Shown piece after piece: positions 20,450 to 33,298 of a DNA stretch of 64,000 nucleotides. Each line of letters starts with the position of its first letter. Positions within the stretch are counted from its first letter, which is position 1. Source of the DNA: Dendrophyllia cribrosa. Its lineage: Eukaryota; Cnidaria; Anthozoa; Scleractinia; Dendrophylliidae. The stretch is from positions 3,956,866 through 4,020,865 of the forward strand of contig JAJLRJ010000011.1 in the NCBI GenBank assembly GCA_024195265.1. Reading direction: 5' to 3'. The notes beneath the pieces are model-generated. The model was not told the origin of the DNA. It made no database searches and saw nothing but the letters and a program-made list of their open reading frames with translations. The position numbers and the translations under genes were made by a program.

Positions 20450-23427
20450 TGACGAACGTTTGTAATTTAAAACATTTTGGAGAGAGAACCAAACTTATAT
20501 TTGAGGTGACACTCGATCGTCTCGCTCTGACATTTTGTGAAAATTACTTCCACTGCATGCCAAAACAAGAAGATTGATCCTCAAGTTATTTGTTTTCTTT
20601 CGAACAGTTGTCAAATAGCTTATTTACCTAAGAAATTAAAAGGTGGAGACTTTAATATGACCTCTGTAACAATGCAAGGATCACTTGAACAAACAGTAGC
20701 AAAATGTAGCTGGATCTTTGTTCAGATCACGATCACCAATGAACTAAATAAAAAAACTTTAACATGCAAGGCTAATCAAACAGCTAGCTGTTCGGTTTCT
20801 TTTAATTGCCCAATGTTTCGGTTAGACCAAATTAATTTTTTTCAGGGGCTAAGAAAGCTAAGTAAAGATGGAGACAAACGGTTACAATATTTAATCAAAG
20901 TGCCCTTTGGGCTATCTCCTGTAAGTTTTTTTCCCATCATGCAGTGCTGTCATATTATGTCCGAATATTGTTTTTAGGCTAGACTGTGTGGTTTCTTGAG
21001 TCAAATTTCTCTTTTATCAATTTTTTTTGGACGTCATTGAAAATGGTGATGCTCTCCTGTCTTGTTTCTGGAGCAAGTGTTAGTAGTTTCAACTCGTCTG
21101 GCTCAGTCCACCTGGTTTACTCTCAAAATATCTAACAAGAGCCTCAAACAAACAATATGTTACTGTTTCAGTTCTTCCCTAGACATGCACCACCACTTAT
21201 AAAATAATGGCATTCTCGTCATTTTTAACAGAGTGTAACACATGTACATGGTAACAAAATCTCGATTTGTTGTCCAGCTCAGAGATTGAACAAGTTTTCT
21301 ATAACTGCATTGCTAGTAAAATGGCACAGGAATATTTTTATCTTAATTTCTCTCAGTTTCTACTCCTGATAGAATGGGGGCTATGCGAACAAGACACCAT
21401 CTTTAGGTGCATAAAGAGACCACCAGTCTTTTTATTAAATGGTGGTTCCTGTCCGAGAGACCATTTCCGTTAGTGATTTTTATCTAAACCTGGGTTGTTT
21501 TAATTATGTGTAACAATATCTTCAACAAAAATAATTCATTGTCGAAATATTAAATTGACATTGTAGAATTTTTTTAAGTTTCTATTTAAGCTAATAATTT
21601 TAAGTCATTAATTTAAGTCATCAATAAATGTCAGTGTTATATACAAGCTATGTGATCTTTCCTTTTGTGATACAGTATAGTCCCGGAGCAAACTATCCTT
21701 TAGTTTAGAAAAATGTCGTGCGATTTTGAAACATGTTTTAAATTCTACAACACCAGGCCGGAGGAAAATAATTACCGAGACGCAGTAGAGAAAAAAAAAA
21801 CACATTGCATAACGCTGTAAATATTCTCAAATTAAAGTGAAGTTAACTGAATGTCAATGCCCGTTGTTCAGGTCAGGCGACATTCTGCGAAGGTTCTGTC
21901 AAGCACAATACACAAGACACTACTCCACAACAGAATAATTAACTAAAATAACCTCAAGAAGTATTGATTCCAATATAGACACAGCATTTTCATTCTTGGA
22001 TCTTAGACTACATCCGTGAAGAAACACTTTCTCACAAGTCTTGCACGCCATAGACTATTTAAGTCTATTAAAATAGACACTAAATCACGGCCTAAGAAAT
22101 TTTCTGATCCTCAGTAATATTTTCACAACGTAATAAAAACTTCAGCCGATCTAACAAACGAGTCTAAGCCAAATTAAAGAAACCCTAATATATATAGATA
22201 GGCTTAGCCTAACAGCGGAGCTCTCTGAACAGCAACGATGATGATAAGCTTAACTTAGGTGAAAGGTCGGAAGCACAAGAAAAATTAGAATTAAGATTGA
22301 CGACCAGGCTATTTTTTAATTTTAGCAATTCTCAAAAACAGTAAGCTTATTACGCGACCGTCTGCACAGTACATTTAGTCTAGACTGCACAAATTCCACA
22401 AAAGCTCACAAAAACAACTTTTTGTCGGTCTAGAATAACTAGTATGACTAATTTCCGAATAAAATACACCTGTTGCATATGGAAAATTGCTCGAGAAACT
22501 GATTTGGAAATCAAAATTGCAAAAATACAGACATCTTTGCGCAAGGTGACGCGAGTGAAGTTAGAACTATAAAATCCAAGCCTTGTTTTGTTAACATAAA
22601 GTCGCTTTTCAACCTATGTATTAATGAATGAACAAACACATAAAAATAGAAAACAAAATCTTTTGAAAAATTTTATTCAAATATCCATTAGTCTATGTTT
22701 AAAAGCAAAAAGCGCACCATTAGCGCATCGAGGAGCTGTCTGGCTGAGCACATGGCGAAATTCAAGATATCAATCCCGACTGAATTTGAGCACGTTTCAT
22801 AAACATTTCTCCAAAACTAACGAGAACACAAAGAAAAGGTCAATCACAAATTGATATCAACATAAATTCCCATGGAAAAATGTAATTTCTTTTACCGTTA
22901 AGTCCCTCGGCTGCTTGAAAATTCTTTAAAACTCCTCTTCTTCGCGGGTTCTGAAGTTCCTCGAAGCAAGTTTCATCGCTTAAAGCTCTTATTTTTCTGA
23001 GTGTTCTTTAAAACTTTCTCTTTCTATTTTGAATATTTTAAATGTGTGTTATTGTAAAATCACGGCCGGTTTTGGCCCGGCACGACCGCGGTCAATGGGT
23101 TATAAAGGAGTTTAGCTCAAAACAAATGCTTCGACGATCTACTAGCTTCAATTCTCCTAAGACGAAATCAGGTTTAAAAATAAGCACTTAGCTCTATATT
23201 CCTCCAAAAACGCTTGACTTGCAGAGTTACGCAGCCTCAAATGCGGTCTTGACCACTGTTTGAGAAATGTGAAACCTCTCTTGAGAGTAGCAAACCGCGA
23301 AAAAATGCAGGGAAAAACGATTTTGCAAACCGTTTTCTCCGCTGAACACAAAAGTTTTTTTTTTCTATTAAAATGTTTTTATCAATAACAAATCCCTAAA
23401 GTTTACAATATTATCCTGAGAGGCTAG
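20450..23427. other. Gene-poor AT-rich intergenic region
   Basis: The longest open frames (about 146 codons at 20537-20977) show no domain and biased composition. I see no RNA gene or convincing repeat. Confidence 0.45.
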
Positions 23428-23625
23428 TCATTTCCGGTTACAAGGCATCCTGAGTTAGAGCTAGTCATTTCCGGTTACAGTGATACAAGGTCACTTCCGG
23501 TTTACAGTCACTTGAAAGTCTAGTCCATAAGGGATTATTTATAAAGTTCATTTCCGGTCATTTGGTCCACTTGAAAGTCCTTTCCGGTTTGCACATGATT
23601 ACTTTAGTCATTTCTGGTATTGAAT
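23428..23625. promoter_or_regulatory. Cluster of TTCCGGT (ETS-type) motifs
   Basis: Five TTCCGGT cores (near 23432, 23469, 23495, 23552, 23582) and one TTCTGGT lie within 200 bp, all in the same orientation. One is CACTTCCGGT, which matches the ETS/GABP consensus ACCGGAAGTG. Spacing is irregular but recurring words (AGTCATTTCCGGT, CACTTGAAAGTC) suggest a decayed tandem repeat. No gene start is visible beside it. Confidence 0.45.
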
Positions 23626-23989
23626 GATGAGTTGCCAGTAGCTAAATTATGAGAGTCACAAGCTTTGACTGTTGTATTTCACAATTATTCGGATGACACC
23701 ACAAAGCAGAACATTTCTGTTCGGTTATTCAGGAGAAATCAATTTGCAACTGTGTTGTGATGTCATTCCTTATCTCCCTTACAGTGGCCCGAGAGTTCTC
23801 GGTGCCATTATGAAAAGTTGCTTTATTTCGAAAAACCCATATACCATAAAGTATGGTCTTAATGAAAAAGTGCGCTCGCATGTCATTCTCGTCGTCAGCA
23901 GAAGTCCATAGGTAAAAGAAAATACTCTAACATTAACTAAAAACCTAGTATTGAGTAGTGCCGATAGGGTGGGAGTGAAAACACCCCAC

Positions 23990-26045
23990 ACCCTTCCACA
24001 GGTTCAAATTTTAATCTAGCTTGGAAAGGCGTGGTAACCAGTTATCCGGTTCCACATTTGCAGTACCATTGCTAAACCAGACACCCAAGATTTGCATTCT
24101 TGACACCCACGTCAGGCCATAAGGAGTGTCCGGACATGAGCACCAAGCTCCTAACCTCATGGATTCGTTCTTTGCCACATTTAATTTAGTCCCTGCATTT
24201 GTGAAGTAAGGTAAACAATTTGTCCAAAGAAAAAATGTCCTTTACAAAACATGTGGAGTCATCCGCATATTGGCGAATTTTAAAACGCTTTCCTCAGGCT
24301 TCTGGAAGGAGAAAACCTTCAATAGTATCATCCTTTCTTATACTGGTAGCCAAAACTTCTGCGCATAAAATGTACAAAAGTGGAGACCGGGGATCTCCCT
24401 GCCTCACCCCCAACTCGAGTGGAATTTCTTTGGTCAAAAAACCATTAACTATAATTTTCATATTTGCTTGACAGTATAATGTAGAAATTAGGGCCAAATC
24501 CAAAACGACTCAAAACATTGGTAAAAAGTTTACCAATGTTTTTCTACCCTGTCAAAGGCTTTCTCTTGATCAATATTCAGCAAGATACCAGTTTCATTGG
24601 TAATATTTATATAATCTAGAGTGTCACGCAAGAGAAATAAATTCTCAAAAATCGTCCTACTGGGACGGAACAAGTTTGATCTTCTTGAATAATCGAGGGT
24701 AACACGTTTGAAAGTCTGTTTGTAAGAGCTTTTGAACAAATTTTGTAATCAACATTGAGTAGCGAAATGGCCGGGCCACCAATTTTCGAGGTTTTTTTTA
24801 TCATCTTTCTTGTAAAGTAATCTAGTCACGCTTCTTTGCATTGAATCACTGAGAGAATTATTTTCCAAACTAAATTTATAATTTCGAACAGAACAGGGCC
24901 TAAAAGATCCCAGAATTTAGTGTAAAATTCTTGAGGTAATCCGTCTGAACAGGGGGTTTTCCCTGAAGAAAGTCCACGCATTGCGTGGGTAATTTCAGCC
25001 AAAGATAAAAATCCTTCGCAGGATAAAATTTCGCTCTCACTTAATCTGTTTCCAAGTTTGTTCAAAAATTCGGTTTGGACTGTTAAATTAACAGGTTCTT
25101 GCGAGTACAAATTACGGTAAAAACGAAATGAGCCGGAGTCTTGTGAAAAGACTTCAACACCGGTTATAAATAGATTGAACAGTATTTTTCTGAGAACATG
25201 TTGCTTCGAGCGTGTTGTTTGATTCGACCAAAATCTATAGCAACTAATTTTATAGATTCTTTAAGAAAATCCCACCAAGCTTGAATGGACGTAAATGCTT
25301 TCCGGTACAATACATGTTTCTTAATAATTTCTGAGATCATATCGCAAATATTAAATTCTAAATTTAGCCTCCAAAGTCCTGGTCCACGGGAAAATGCATT
25401 ATGCAAATTGGGGCTTAAGATCGGAAAAAACACAAGGCAAAAAAGGAATCATACAAGTCCTGAGCAATAAAAAAATTATCCAAACGTGTACCGATGGTTT
25501 TATCCGCATTAAACCATGTGCATTGTATTTTTCAGTCGGCAGTGTTTTTATGCGCCAGTTATCAATAAGCGATGAACCGCAGATCTTTCAAATCCGTGGA
25601 AATTGTAGGATTTCCTCCAAACTTATCAGAAACGTTTTCAATGCAGTTAAAATCGCCAGCAATAATTTTAAAAGAGTTCGGAAAAAATATTCATGAATTG
25701 TATCATAAAAGCATTTACGTTCATATAAGTATTAACCAAATTAATTTTCGTGTCGTCGAGTTCAGTTTAATATAAAACACTAACAATTCTACCAGAAGAA
25801 TCTTTTTTCCATTGCAAACATTTGAAATCAGTATTTTCAGCGACAAGAATGGCAACACCGCCTTGTTTACCAAGAGCGGGCGACCAGAAACTTTTACCGA
25901 GCCATTTAGCTGTCAGAGAATTTATCGCATTTTGTCTTGTCGCTAAAGTTTCTTGTAAACAAATAAAATCAGAACGGGAATTTTTCGCAAAAACTAAAAC
26001 AGAGCGTTGCTTGGCTTCATTGCCAAAACCACGGATATTCAAAGT
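23990..26045 (-). mobile_element. Decayed L1/Tx1-type LINE (endonuclease and reverse transcriptase)
   Basis: The minus strand carries, in order but in shifting frames: an apurinic-type endonuclease start (NIRGFGN, LQET, GVAILV; 25767-26042) and GDFN (about 25660); then reverse transcriptase segments with SSGKTPCSDGLPQEFY (24826-25110), LLNVDYKICSKALTNRL (near 24760), NIDQEKAFDRVE (24530-24739), LGVRQGDPRSPLLY (24294-24503), and QYADDS at about 24260-24285 with the catalytic YADD intact. The NIDQEKAFDRV wording fits the L1/Tx1 group. Many frameshifts make it a dead copy. The 3' end fades out near 24.0 kb. Confidence 0.85.
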
Positions 26046-26644
26046 TGTAAATTTAGCTCTGAATGCAAAAACTTGGAGAAAATTATTCTGGTAAAATTAT
26101 AAGACATAAGCGCTTTACTAAACAATTTTTGCAAATCACATTTAGACACGCAGTTACTTGCTTTTCTGTTTACTGTTTGTTTGTCCGATGTCCAGTGTTT
26201 TTCCTCTTCGGCAAAGGTTGTTCGCCGTCATATTCAGAACGTTCGCGAGTTTTAGGGTCCGTTTTTCTTTGCTTCAGGAATTGGCGTGTCTTGTTTGTCT
26301 TTCTCTGTGTTTTATTCCAGTGACGAGGACGGGTTGTGTTGGTTTCCTAACTGGCGCGAAGGCAAGCGTTTGCGAACTTCCCTGTTTGTAGCCGCGGGAA
26401 GCGCGCGAAAAACAAAGGCTCGCTTTGGTTTCAAAATTGCTAAGATCCTGGATGTTGTGTGGCGTCATACGCGCATGTTTTGCGATGTAATACGCGCCCG
26501 CGAATTAGCCCTGCCCAACGGACACACATGTACACACGCGCGCCCGCGAAACTTTCCGCTAGCCATGACCATGAAAAATGACGGGCATAGGTTTTATGAG
26601 TATGGGGCTACGCAGCGGGCCTTCGGCCCGCGAGTGCTCCGCTA

Positions 26645-28140
26645 ATATACATCAGGAGAGCTATTACAATGAAGGCATGGATAATAGACAGATAAAATAA
26701 TTCTAATCAGTTCTATTGTCAACATGAAACCCTGCTGAAATTATCAAGGACCAATATTATCGAGCAAACATGTCATATATTCCTAGGGTGATCTAATGAG
26801 AAAGCTATTCTAAAGGCTTTTTTAAAAATACTTTTTTACGACTTTTGCCTGTCTTATTTTATACTACTGTATATAAATGGATCGTGAAGCTAAATAAGTC
26901 ATTTCACAGTTCGACGGAATACCAGATATATTAAACCATCCATAAGGAAAACTAGGCCCCGTAGCCAAAAAAAAAAACAGACCAAAATGAACCGGCAAAA
27001 TGAGGCCTTAAAAAGTCACTGAAACCTAAATGTTTGAGCCTTAAAATGAACAAAAGTTAAAAACCAAGATTAAAGGCCAACCGGCAAAATCAGTACATGT
27101 AATCCTGAAATATACACTGTACAAGAATCAGAAGAAATGTTCTACTGATTACTCACTTAATGTCGCTTGATAAAATAAAACTTTTTTATTCACATGTACA
27201 TACAGCGTTTGTGAAATTCTTTCTGATCACTTTCAAGCACCCGTTGTAAGATGGATTCAACACTGTACAGCAACAATAGTAACAATGCTATTGCTTACCT
27301 CAAACTCTCTCTTCCCTTTCTTTGGAACGTAATGCTATAAACAATATCAGTTCATTTTTACAACAGATAAAGGATATTAGCCAATTCAAGCGCACAAATG
27401 ACAGAAATGATTCATCTCTACCGGACCGATCGATTTCCAAAGGCCTATTGATCTGACATCATAAAGGGAATATTCATACTTTTTCCAAATTTCCCATCCA
27501 GATAAAGCCAGAAAGACTCCCACCGAATTTCATGCTGCTAATATGCCAGCAGTAAATACATATAAATAAACGTTTCATTACAAAGTTCACGAAACATGAG
27601 AACCTGGCTAGTGAACATGCATTGTTACTAAAACAGGGAATGACCTATAATGACCTACATGCCACAGCGAACAATAAGTTTATTGGTGAAAATCATGTTT
27701 CCTAAAAACATGAAAAGCCATAATCGTAGGCCGCAGAAATCATTGCTATGCAGAAGAGAATTAAACAGTAGGAATGTTACCTAACTGAATGCCGGGGCAT
27801 TTTTCAAAACAGCGATCGTGTAGACAGGCAATTTCCTTAATCTTTGATATCAAATACTTATTTTCTAAAAATATCATGAATATAACATATGTTCTTATAT
27901 TTGCCTCTAAAAACGCGTTTTGTACTAATACCTAAACTTAAAAACTCAGAATTCTAATAACCCAAACCTATATTTCACAATTACATTTCTTTTCCTTTCG
28001 TTTGAAAATATCTATTTTATTTTATATAGAAATTCTGGAAATATATATATATTTTTTATGACGCATTTAATTAAAATCGACCTGTTTATTGACCTTCATT
28101 GAAATAAGCGGTTTAGGTTAAAAGGATATGTCTCAAGAAC
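26645..28140. other. AT-rich intergenic region
   Basis: No gene, RNA or structured repeat recognised. Confidence 0.4.
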
Positions 28141-28143
28141 TCT

Positions 28144-28425
28144 TGAATTTTTGATAAAATACAGCCAAATAAATTGCTCTCTCTTGGAACGTTGTCTGAA
28201 GTCTTAGTTCACTAAATCAAGCTATGAATATATGGCTTTGTCAGGCCACAAACATGCGCTACAAATGAATCACTCTAATTCAGAATAAACAAAATAACGA
28301 GAGCTTGAATTTTTGATAAAATACGGCCAAATAAATTGCTCTCTCTTCTAACGTTCTCTAAAATCTTAGTTAACTAAATCATCAACGTATGAATATATCG
28401 CTTTGTCAGGCCACAAACATGCGCT
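28144..28425. repeat. Tandem duplication, about 115-bp units
   Basis: TTTTGATAAAATACAGCCAA to CAGGCCACAAACATGCGCT occurs at about 28149-28260 and again at 28311-28425 with small changes. TATCTAACAAAAATG is also doubled at about 28480 and 28550. Confidence 0.75.
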
Positions 28426-28611
28426 CGCTAAACCGCTTTCAAAAAATATGCTACTCGACTCTTGTGTTGTTATTGATAGTATCTAACAAAAATGTGCTAA
28501 CAAAAATGCAACAAGAATGTCCCCACAAATTCACTAAAAAGTCTATTAATAGTATCTAACAAAAATGTTGCTAACAAAAATGCACAAAGAATGCATGTTA
28601 GACCACATTAT

Positions 28612-28641
28612 ACTCCTGTAAGTTAAACATTAACTTACAGG
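28612..28641. repeat. Perfect short hairpin
   Basis: CTCCTGTAAGTTA and its exact complement are separated by four bases. No T-run follows, so there is no reason to call it a terminator. Confidence 0.6.
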
Positions 28642-28743
28642 AGATAAAAAGGGCTAAGATAAAATGCTGACACATGATAGGCTAATAAACAAGTAACGGT
28701 TGAAAACTAGAAACGGCAACAACAACAATAAATATGTGGAAGA

Positions 28744-29361
28744 TTAAATTTCGTCGCGTCTGTTCATTCCATTAGGTTCGAGTGTATTGGCTATAGTGAT
28801 TAAATATGATTCTCTCGCTTTACGGATCATGTCTCTATTAGAATTAATGAGTTCTAATGGGGTGATTTGGAGGTCGTTGATGGAGTGTCCAGTTAGAGCA
28901 AAGTGCTCTGACACGGTGGTCGGTTGATCCTGATGTTCCTTCTTCAAGGCCTTCTCAACTGCACGTCTGTGTTCCCCAAGTCGATCGCTGACTTGTTGTT
29001 TTGTCTCACCGATGTATTGTGTGCAGGCACTTAGCGCATTGGATCATGTACATGACGTTAGTGGATGTGCAGCAGATGCGATGTCGTATTTGTCGTTTTT
29101 CACCTGTAGAGAAAAAGGTATAAAAGGTGGCTCCTTCTTTGACAAAAAGGTTTTACACCGATTTTTGTTACAACGGAAAATTCCAGGTGTTTGAGGGGGT
29201 GGTCTGCGGTGTACAGCTCTGACAAGAATGTCACGCAAGTTCTTGGATCTGCGGTAGGAAATCAAACCTACGGTCCCAAAATAAAACAAGTAAATAAGAA
29301 GCAAAGGACCGCGAACGAAAATGCTGCTGGTGTACGTAGGATCTGGAGAAGATCTAGTCAA
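28744..29361 (-). pseudogene. Decayed Penelope-like element (linker and GIY-YIG domain)
   Basis: Minus strand. 29044-29361 encodes the post-reverse-transcriptase linker (RRSKNLRDILVRA, PGIFRC), and after a frameshift 28744-29040 encodes TQYIGETKQQVSDRLGEH plus the nuclease tail ending ANTLEPNGMNRRDE. It comes from a different Penelope-like lineage than the 3-6 kb pair. No YxDD part was found, so it is strongly 5'-truncated. A hammerhead-like motif lies just upstream. Confidence 0.8.
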
Positions 29362-29463
29362 CCAAAAATAGAGATAAAATCAAAGTATAAAGCAAGGTTG
29401 ATACTTCGTAGAACATTTAACGCGACAACGACATAATGGAGCCCAAACTAAAAGCCAAAATGT

Positions 29464-29510
29464 AACTTTGGACAGCTGTTTCGACCTGGTTGGGACTCGT
29501 CAGCACGGTG
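29464..29510 (-). ncRNA. Hammerhead-like ribozyme motif upstream of the Penelope remnant
   Basis: On the minus strand: CTGACGA core, a stem II formed by GTCC and GGTC with one U-U mismatch, then GAAA, a self-complementary hexamer CAGCTG as minimal stem III, and T-C at the cleavage position. Stem I is weak (2 bp, internal loop, 2 bp). Position and minimal stem III fit Penelope-like terminal repeats. Confidence 0.5.
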
Positions 29511-29616
29511 TAGCAGCAAAAAGATAGAAAAATTAGCGCGAACGCCAATTCTGTACCAAATCGAACGTGGTGATGGCTACAGATGAGCTGGAATTCAAAA
29601 GTTTGCCAATTGACAA

Positions 29617-30515
29617 TGTTACTGCATTGGGGAAGATAAGTGATGAGTCACGTGACAAAGACGAGACATTTGCGGCTCCAAGGTCTAAATAACATGGCAG
29701 ATGCATGATATAATCGATTACTGGTAAACCAGCAAGATGTAGCAATTGTTTGTGCCTAAGTTTGCATCCAACAAACTTCTGGAGGAGCGCTAGAGGAAAA
29801 ACATTTCCCTTCTTTATTGCTATACCCTGGGGGTATTTTAACAGCTTGTTTGTCTCCACCACAGAGCATTTGCAAATTACCCGGGGGGAGGGGGGATTGA
29901 AGTTGGCTTATTGCATAACACCAATTCTCATTATATTTACAGCTGAATAAAATCTTGCAATCTTCACGTAGACTAACATCATTAGTTACAAGTTTCAACA
30001 CGAACACAAAGTCAATGAGTCCGTGGCCATTAAAGGGAAAACGTTCCAAGTATTAAAAAAAGTCATGCAGACAAAAGTGATAACATCGCATGGACAGAAA
30101 CCACTACGGCAATGTTAAGGAAAACGTCATTGAAAAAAGACCAATTCGCGCTCTTTTAAACTACTTTGCAATTGTTCCAATTTGCTGAATTTATCTATTG
30201 CAACTAAATTGTCCAGGAGTGGAATTAATTCGCAGGGACGGCTTTCAAGTCCAAGCAGAAAAAAGGGAAATCATGAACCGTCGTGTGTTCACGTTCTCCA
30301 CGCACAAAACCTATAATTTGCAGTGAACGGCAAAGAAATGTAGCAAAATGTAAAATGCACATGCAGCGGCATTATTTTCGCTCGCTACCCTTGTCGTCGT
30401 GGTTGTTAAAGCTCCCAAATGCTATTATTACATTTTTGTTCTATTACTATAACAGTCATGTCATTTGTGCACGGTCAGTTGCTTTCTCAGCCCTTTGTGC
30501 ACAAGCTTGGAGATT
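29617..30515. repeat. Duplicated 3' flank of receptor pseudogene 2
   Basis: Partner of 17164-19096, without the two insertions seen there. It preserves the empty sites. Confidence 0.85.
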
Positions 30516-31829
30516 TTATAATTCGCTTACTTCATTTGTTTGGACGTTTGAATTTTCGGTGGTTTGGGTTTGTCCTGAGTTGGAATGTCCGAAACATTTC
30601 AAAATCAAAGTAAGAAGGTTTCCCAAAATTTCCTTGTTCTCTCGCCTGAAGTGCCCGTTCGTAGCGCCTTATATGAAGGGGTTAATTGTGTTGCCCAGGT
30701 AAGCCAAGAACCCGTATGTAAGGTACGCCTGTCGCGGCAAAGTGGGTTTCCCGCGCGCGGCATGATTATAATCTATTATACAATTAGAAAGCCAGCAAAA
30801 TGCGAGGCCAGCCATCACCGTCGCTATAGTCTTGGTCACTTTGGCTTCTTCCACGTTTGCTCTAAGTTGCTCGGGGTTATTATCATGGGAGAAAACTTGA
30901 TTTGACCGTGAAACGGTACAGAAAACTTTGGCGTAGCAGACTGCGATGAGCGTTAAAGGCATTGCTATATACCAGGAGCCTATTATAGGCTCCTGTATAT
31001 CAACAAAAATGCTCTAAACCGAAAACCACCGAACAAAATGATCAAAACAGCAAAAAAGGTCACAAACCGTGAACATACATCAACTTTGCTTCAACTCGCT
31101 AGGGTAGCCAGAATGGCTAATATCTCCCTTGATACAATAGCGAAAGTATAGCTATTTTATTATGGCGCATATTTAAGTTATTCACATAAAGACATACAGT
31201 TTTACTTTTTCTGGGAAAATGATATCTTCTGCATTGGAAGAATACTTCTGCTCTATTTTCTTGAGGTGTTCATTCATGCGACATTTAATCGTTTGAACAG
31301 TGCCCAAGAAAACTGCAAAACAGTCGCATTTTTTGCGTTGGTCATACGAATGCGCGCGGTCTTTGTGTGAGGCTCACGCGCTTCGCGCGCGGGTATCCAC
31401 GCTTCAGACGCTAGCTTTTGGCGCTTCGCGCCTTTGCAAGCGAGCCAGCGAAAAAAACCCGACTGTTTTGCAGTCTAGTGCCCAAGTAGCTTAATTGCCA
31501 CTGATCAGCGATTTCTACAAGCTCAGCTTTCTTCTTTCATTTTAAAGTTATTGTAATAGAATTAGGCAAAACTTCAACTTTCACCGGGAACGTGGATGAC
31601 GCACCTCGTGAAGCTACACGGACTGACCGAGGTGAAATAAAGAGGCCTAGGAACTAGGTAAGGAAAAAACCCAAACTGAAAACCTCTTTTCGTATTCATA
31701 AAAACCGAAAACCGGATGTTAAAAAAAGCAACGGATACCAAAAACAGAAAAACAGGAAAATTTGAGTGAAAAAACCGAAAAACCGATCTCAGCCCTTGTA
31801 GAAAGCTAACGAGAAAGCAATTCTTTCAT
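30516..31829 (-). pseudogene. GPCR pseudogene 2, split by an insertion
   Basis: The C-terminal half (TM5 to tail, 30516-30967) matches gene 1 closely. It has a stop codon at the Tyr of NPxxY (NPFI then TAA), and CWLS instead of CWLP in TM6. About 830 bp of unrelated sequence (30968-31796) follows, starting near a short palindrome AGGAGCCTATTATAGGCTCC. After it, the original start region returns at 31797-31829 (MKELLSR then TAG) with the shared 5' leader. TM1-TM4 are gone, so a deletion accompanied the insertion. Confidence 0.85.
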
Positions 31830-31960
31830 AACTTGTCACCTCACAATTTAAATCTTTGTCAGTTGTAATCTCAGCAAAGTCCTTGCCGCATAAGCTTAAG
31901 AGCGAATAAAATCCTCGAAGAAAATAATGGCTCCAGCAAATTAAAGATAATATTTAACCC

Positions 31961-32012
31961 TCGGACGTACACGCAAACTTATACCCCCACCCTGTTACAA
32001 GATGGGGTGGGT

Positions 32013-32043
<31 letters not shown>

Positions 32044-32600
32044 GTTGTTGCCATCCCTCCCCTGGGTTTTTGCGGTGTTTATATAAGAAATATTTTACCT
32101 CTAACAGATAGCCTGTGAAATGCTCTACAAGATAAGGTAAATATTATGGGTTATGGCGCAGCTAGGGCTCCGTGACGTCATCCAAAATGGCCGACAATCC
32201 AAAAAGTTTAAATTTATCAGAAAATTGCGAAAATTGCAAATCATTTTTGCTAGAGTTGTAAAATGTGATACAGTTAAATATTTTAATGCTTTTGGTAGCG
32301 TTATATACTTTTTTACTGAAAAAAGGTGAAAACACGCATGTTTATTCAAAAATGGCTTGACCTCATACTACTTATGACGTCATATCTCATTACCATAGCA
32401 ACCGTTGGTTGCCAAACTTTACAAAAATGTGTCTAAAAGAATAAACGTACAGCTACTGAAGACGACATATGCTAACGATAAATCTTGAAAAAATCGGAGA
32501 AAAATCTTAAGAGGAGGTGGCATCCCCCTGCCCATGTACGTCCGTACCTAAAGTGATAGCAATTCAGTGAACTTCGTGTCGTGTCATACAATTCAGAGAT
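31961..32600. repeat. Repeat-like stretch with G29 tract
   Basis: It starts TTAACCCTCGGACGTACA, a phrase also seen near 1558. An inverted-looking CATGTACGTCCGTACC lies near 32533. A run of 29 G occupies 32013-32041. Element boundaries are uncertain and no gene was seen. Confidence 0.4.
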
Positions 32601-33084
32601 AACCGTGCTCGTGACATGTACGTATCCACTCACACGCGCGTAGTCAGCATAGTCTCTGCATTTAAAAACATTGCACCCCATGGAAACCTGCAATTGAGCG
32701 TACATGCTCCCTCCCCTCGCGCATATTACGTTCGCTCTCCTTATAAGGGGTGGGGGGGGGAATCCACACGTGCTCATTTCTTATTTATAAACAAAACATC
32801 GAATACTGCTTGTCAGCTTCGCCTGAGCTCAGATGCGGAGCAGCTTATAATCCCAACAACTATTTCTCCAAGTGAAAGCCCTGCTCAGAAGAAAAAACCA
32901 TGCAAAAGTGTTGCAGTACCTTAAAATTCACGTGGAAGAAGTTTGAGGTTTGTTTCACCTCCACCAATTGACTGCTTGTCAATTTTTTGACTTAACAAAC
33001 GCTTTTCGAGTTTCAGGAGTGCTGGAAATGGCGTTTCAGAAGGGAAAAATTGGAAAAATTTCCGGGCAGGCATGAACCCGGACC

Positions 33085-33125
33085 CCCCCCCCCCCCCCCT
33101 TCAGAAATCCCTGGATCCGCCTCTG
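33085..33125. repeat. Terminus of hAT-like MITE family
   Basis: CAGAAATCCCTGGATCCGCC beside a C run resembles the right end of the element at 52210-52345. Confidence 0.45.
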
Positions 33126-33298
33126 TTTTAGCTCCTTGTTTTATATATAGTTCTGTTTCTGAGAAGTGTTTCTTGGAGCTTGAAGAACCTCCGTTGTTTC
33201 ATCATGGTGTTATTGCATCCCGACATGGCTTGAACAGATATGGTGATCTGTATTGAAAATCTCACGGACGCTTGTGAATTCTTACGTTTTTCTTATTA

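Noticed and set aside
20537..20977. 146-codon open frame
   Set aside because: No recognisable motif, no splice-consistent partners, and AT-rich chance frame length.
26286..26645. 119-codon plus-strand frame near the LINE
   Set aside because: No domain and no homology that I can recognise. It lies in GC-variable repeat-like DNA.
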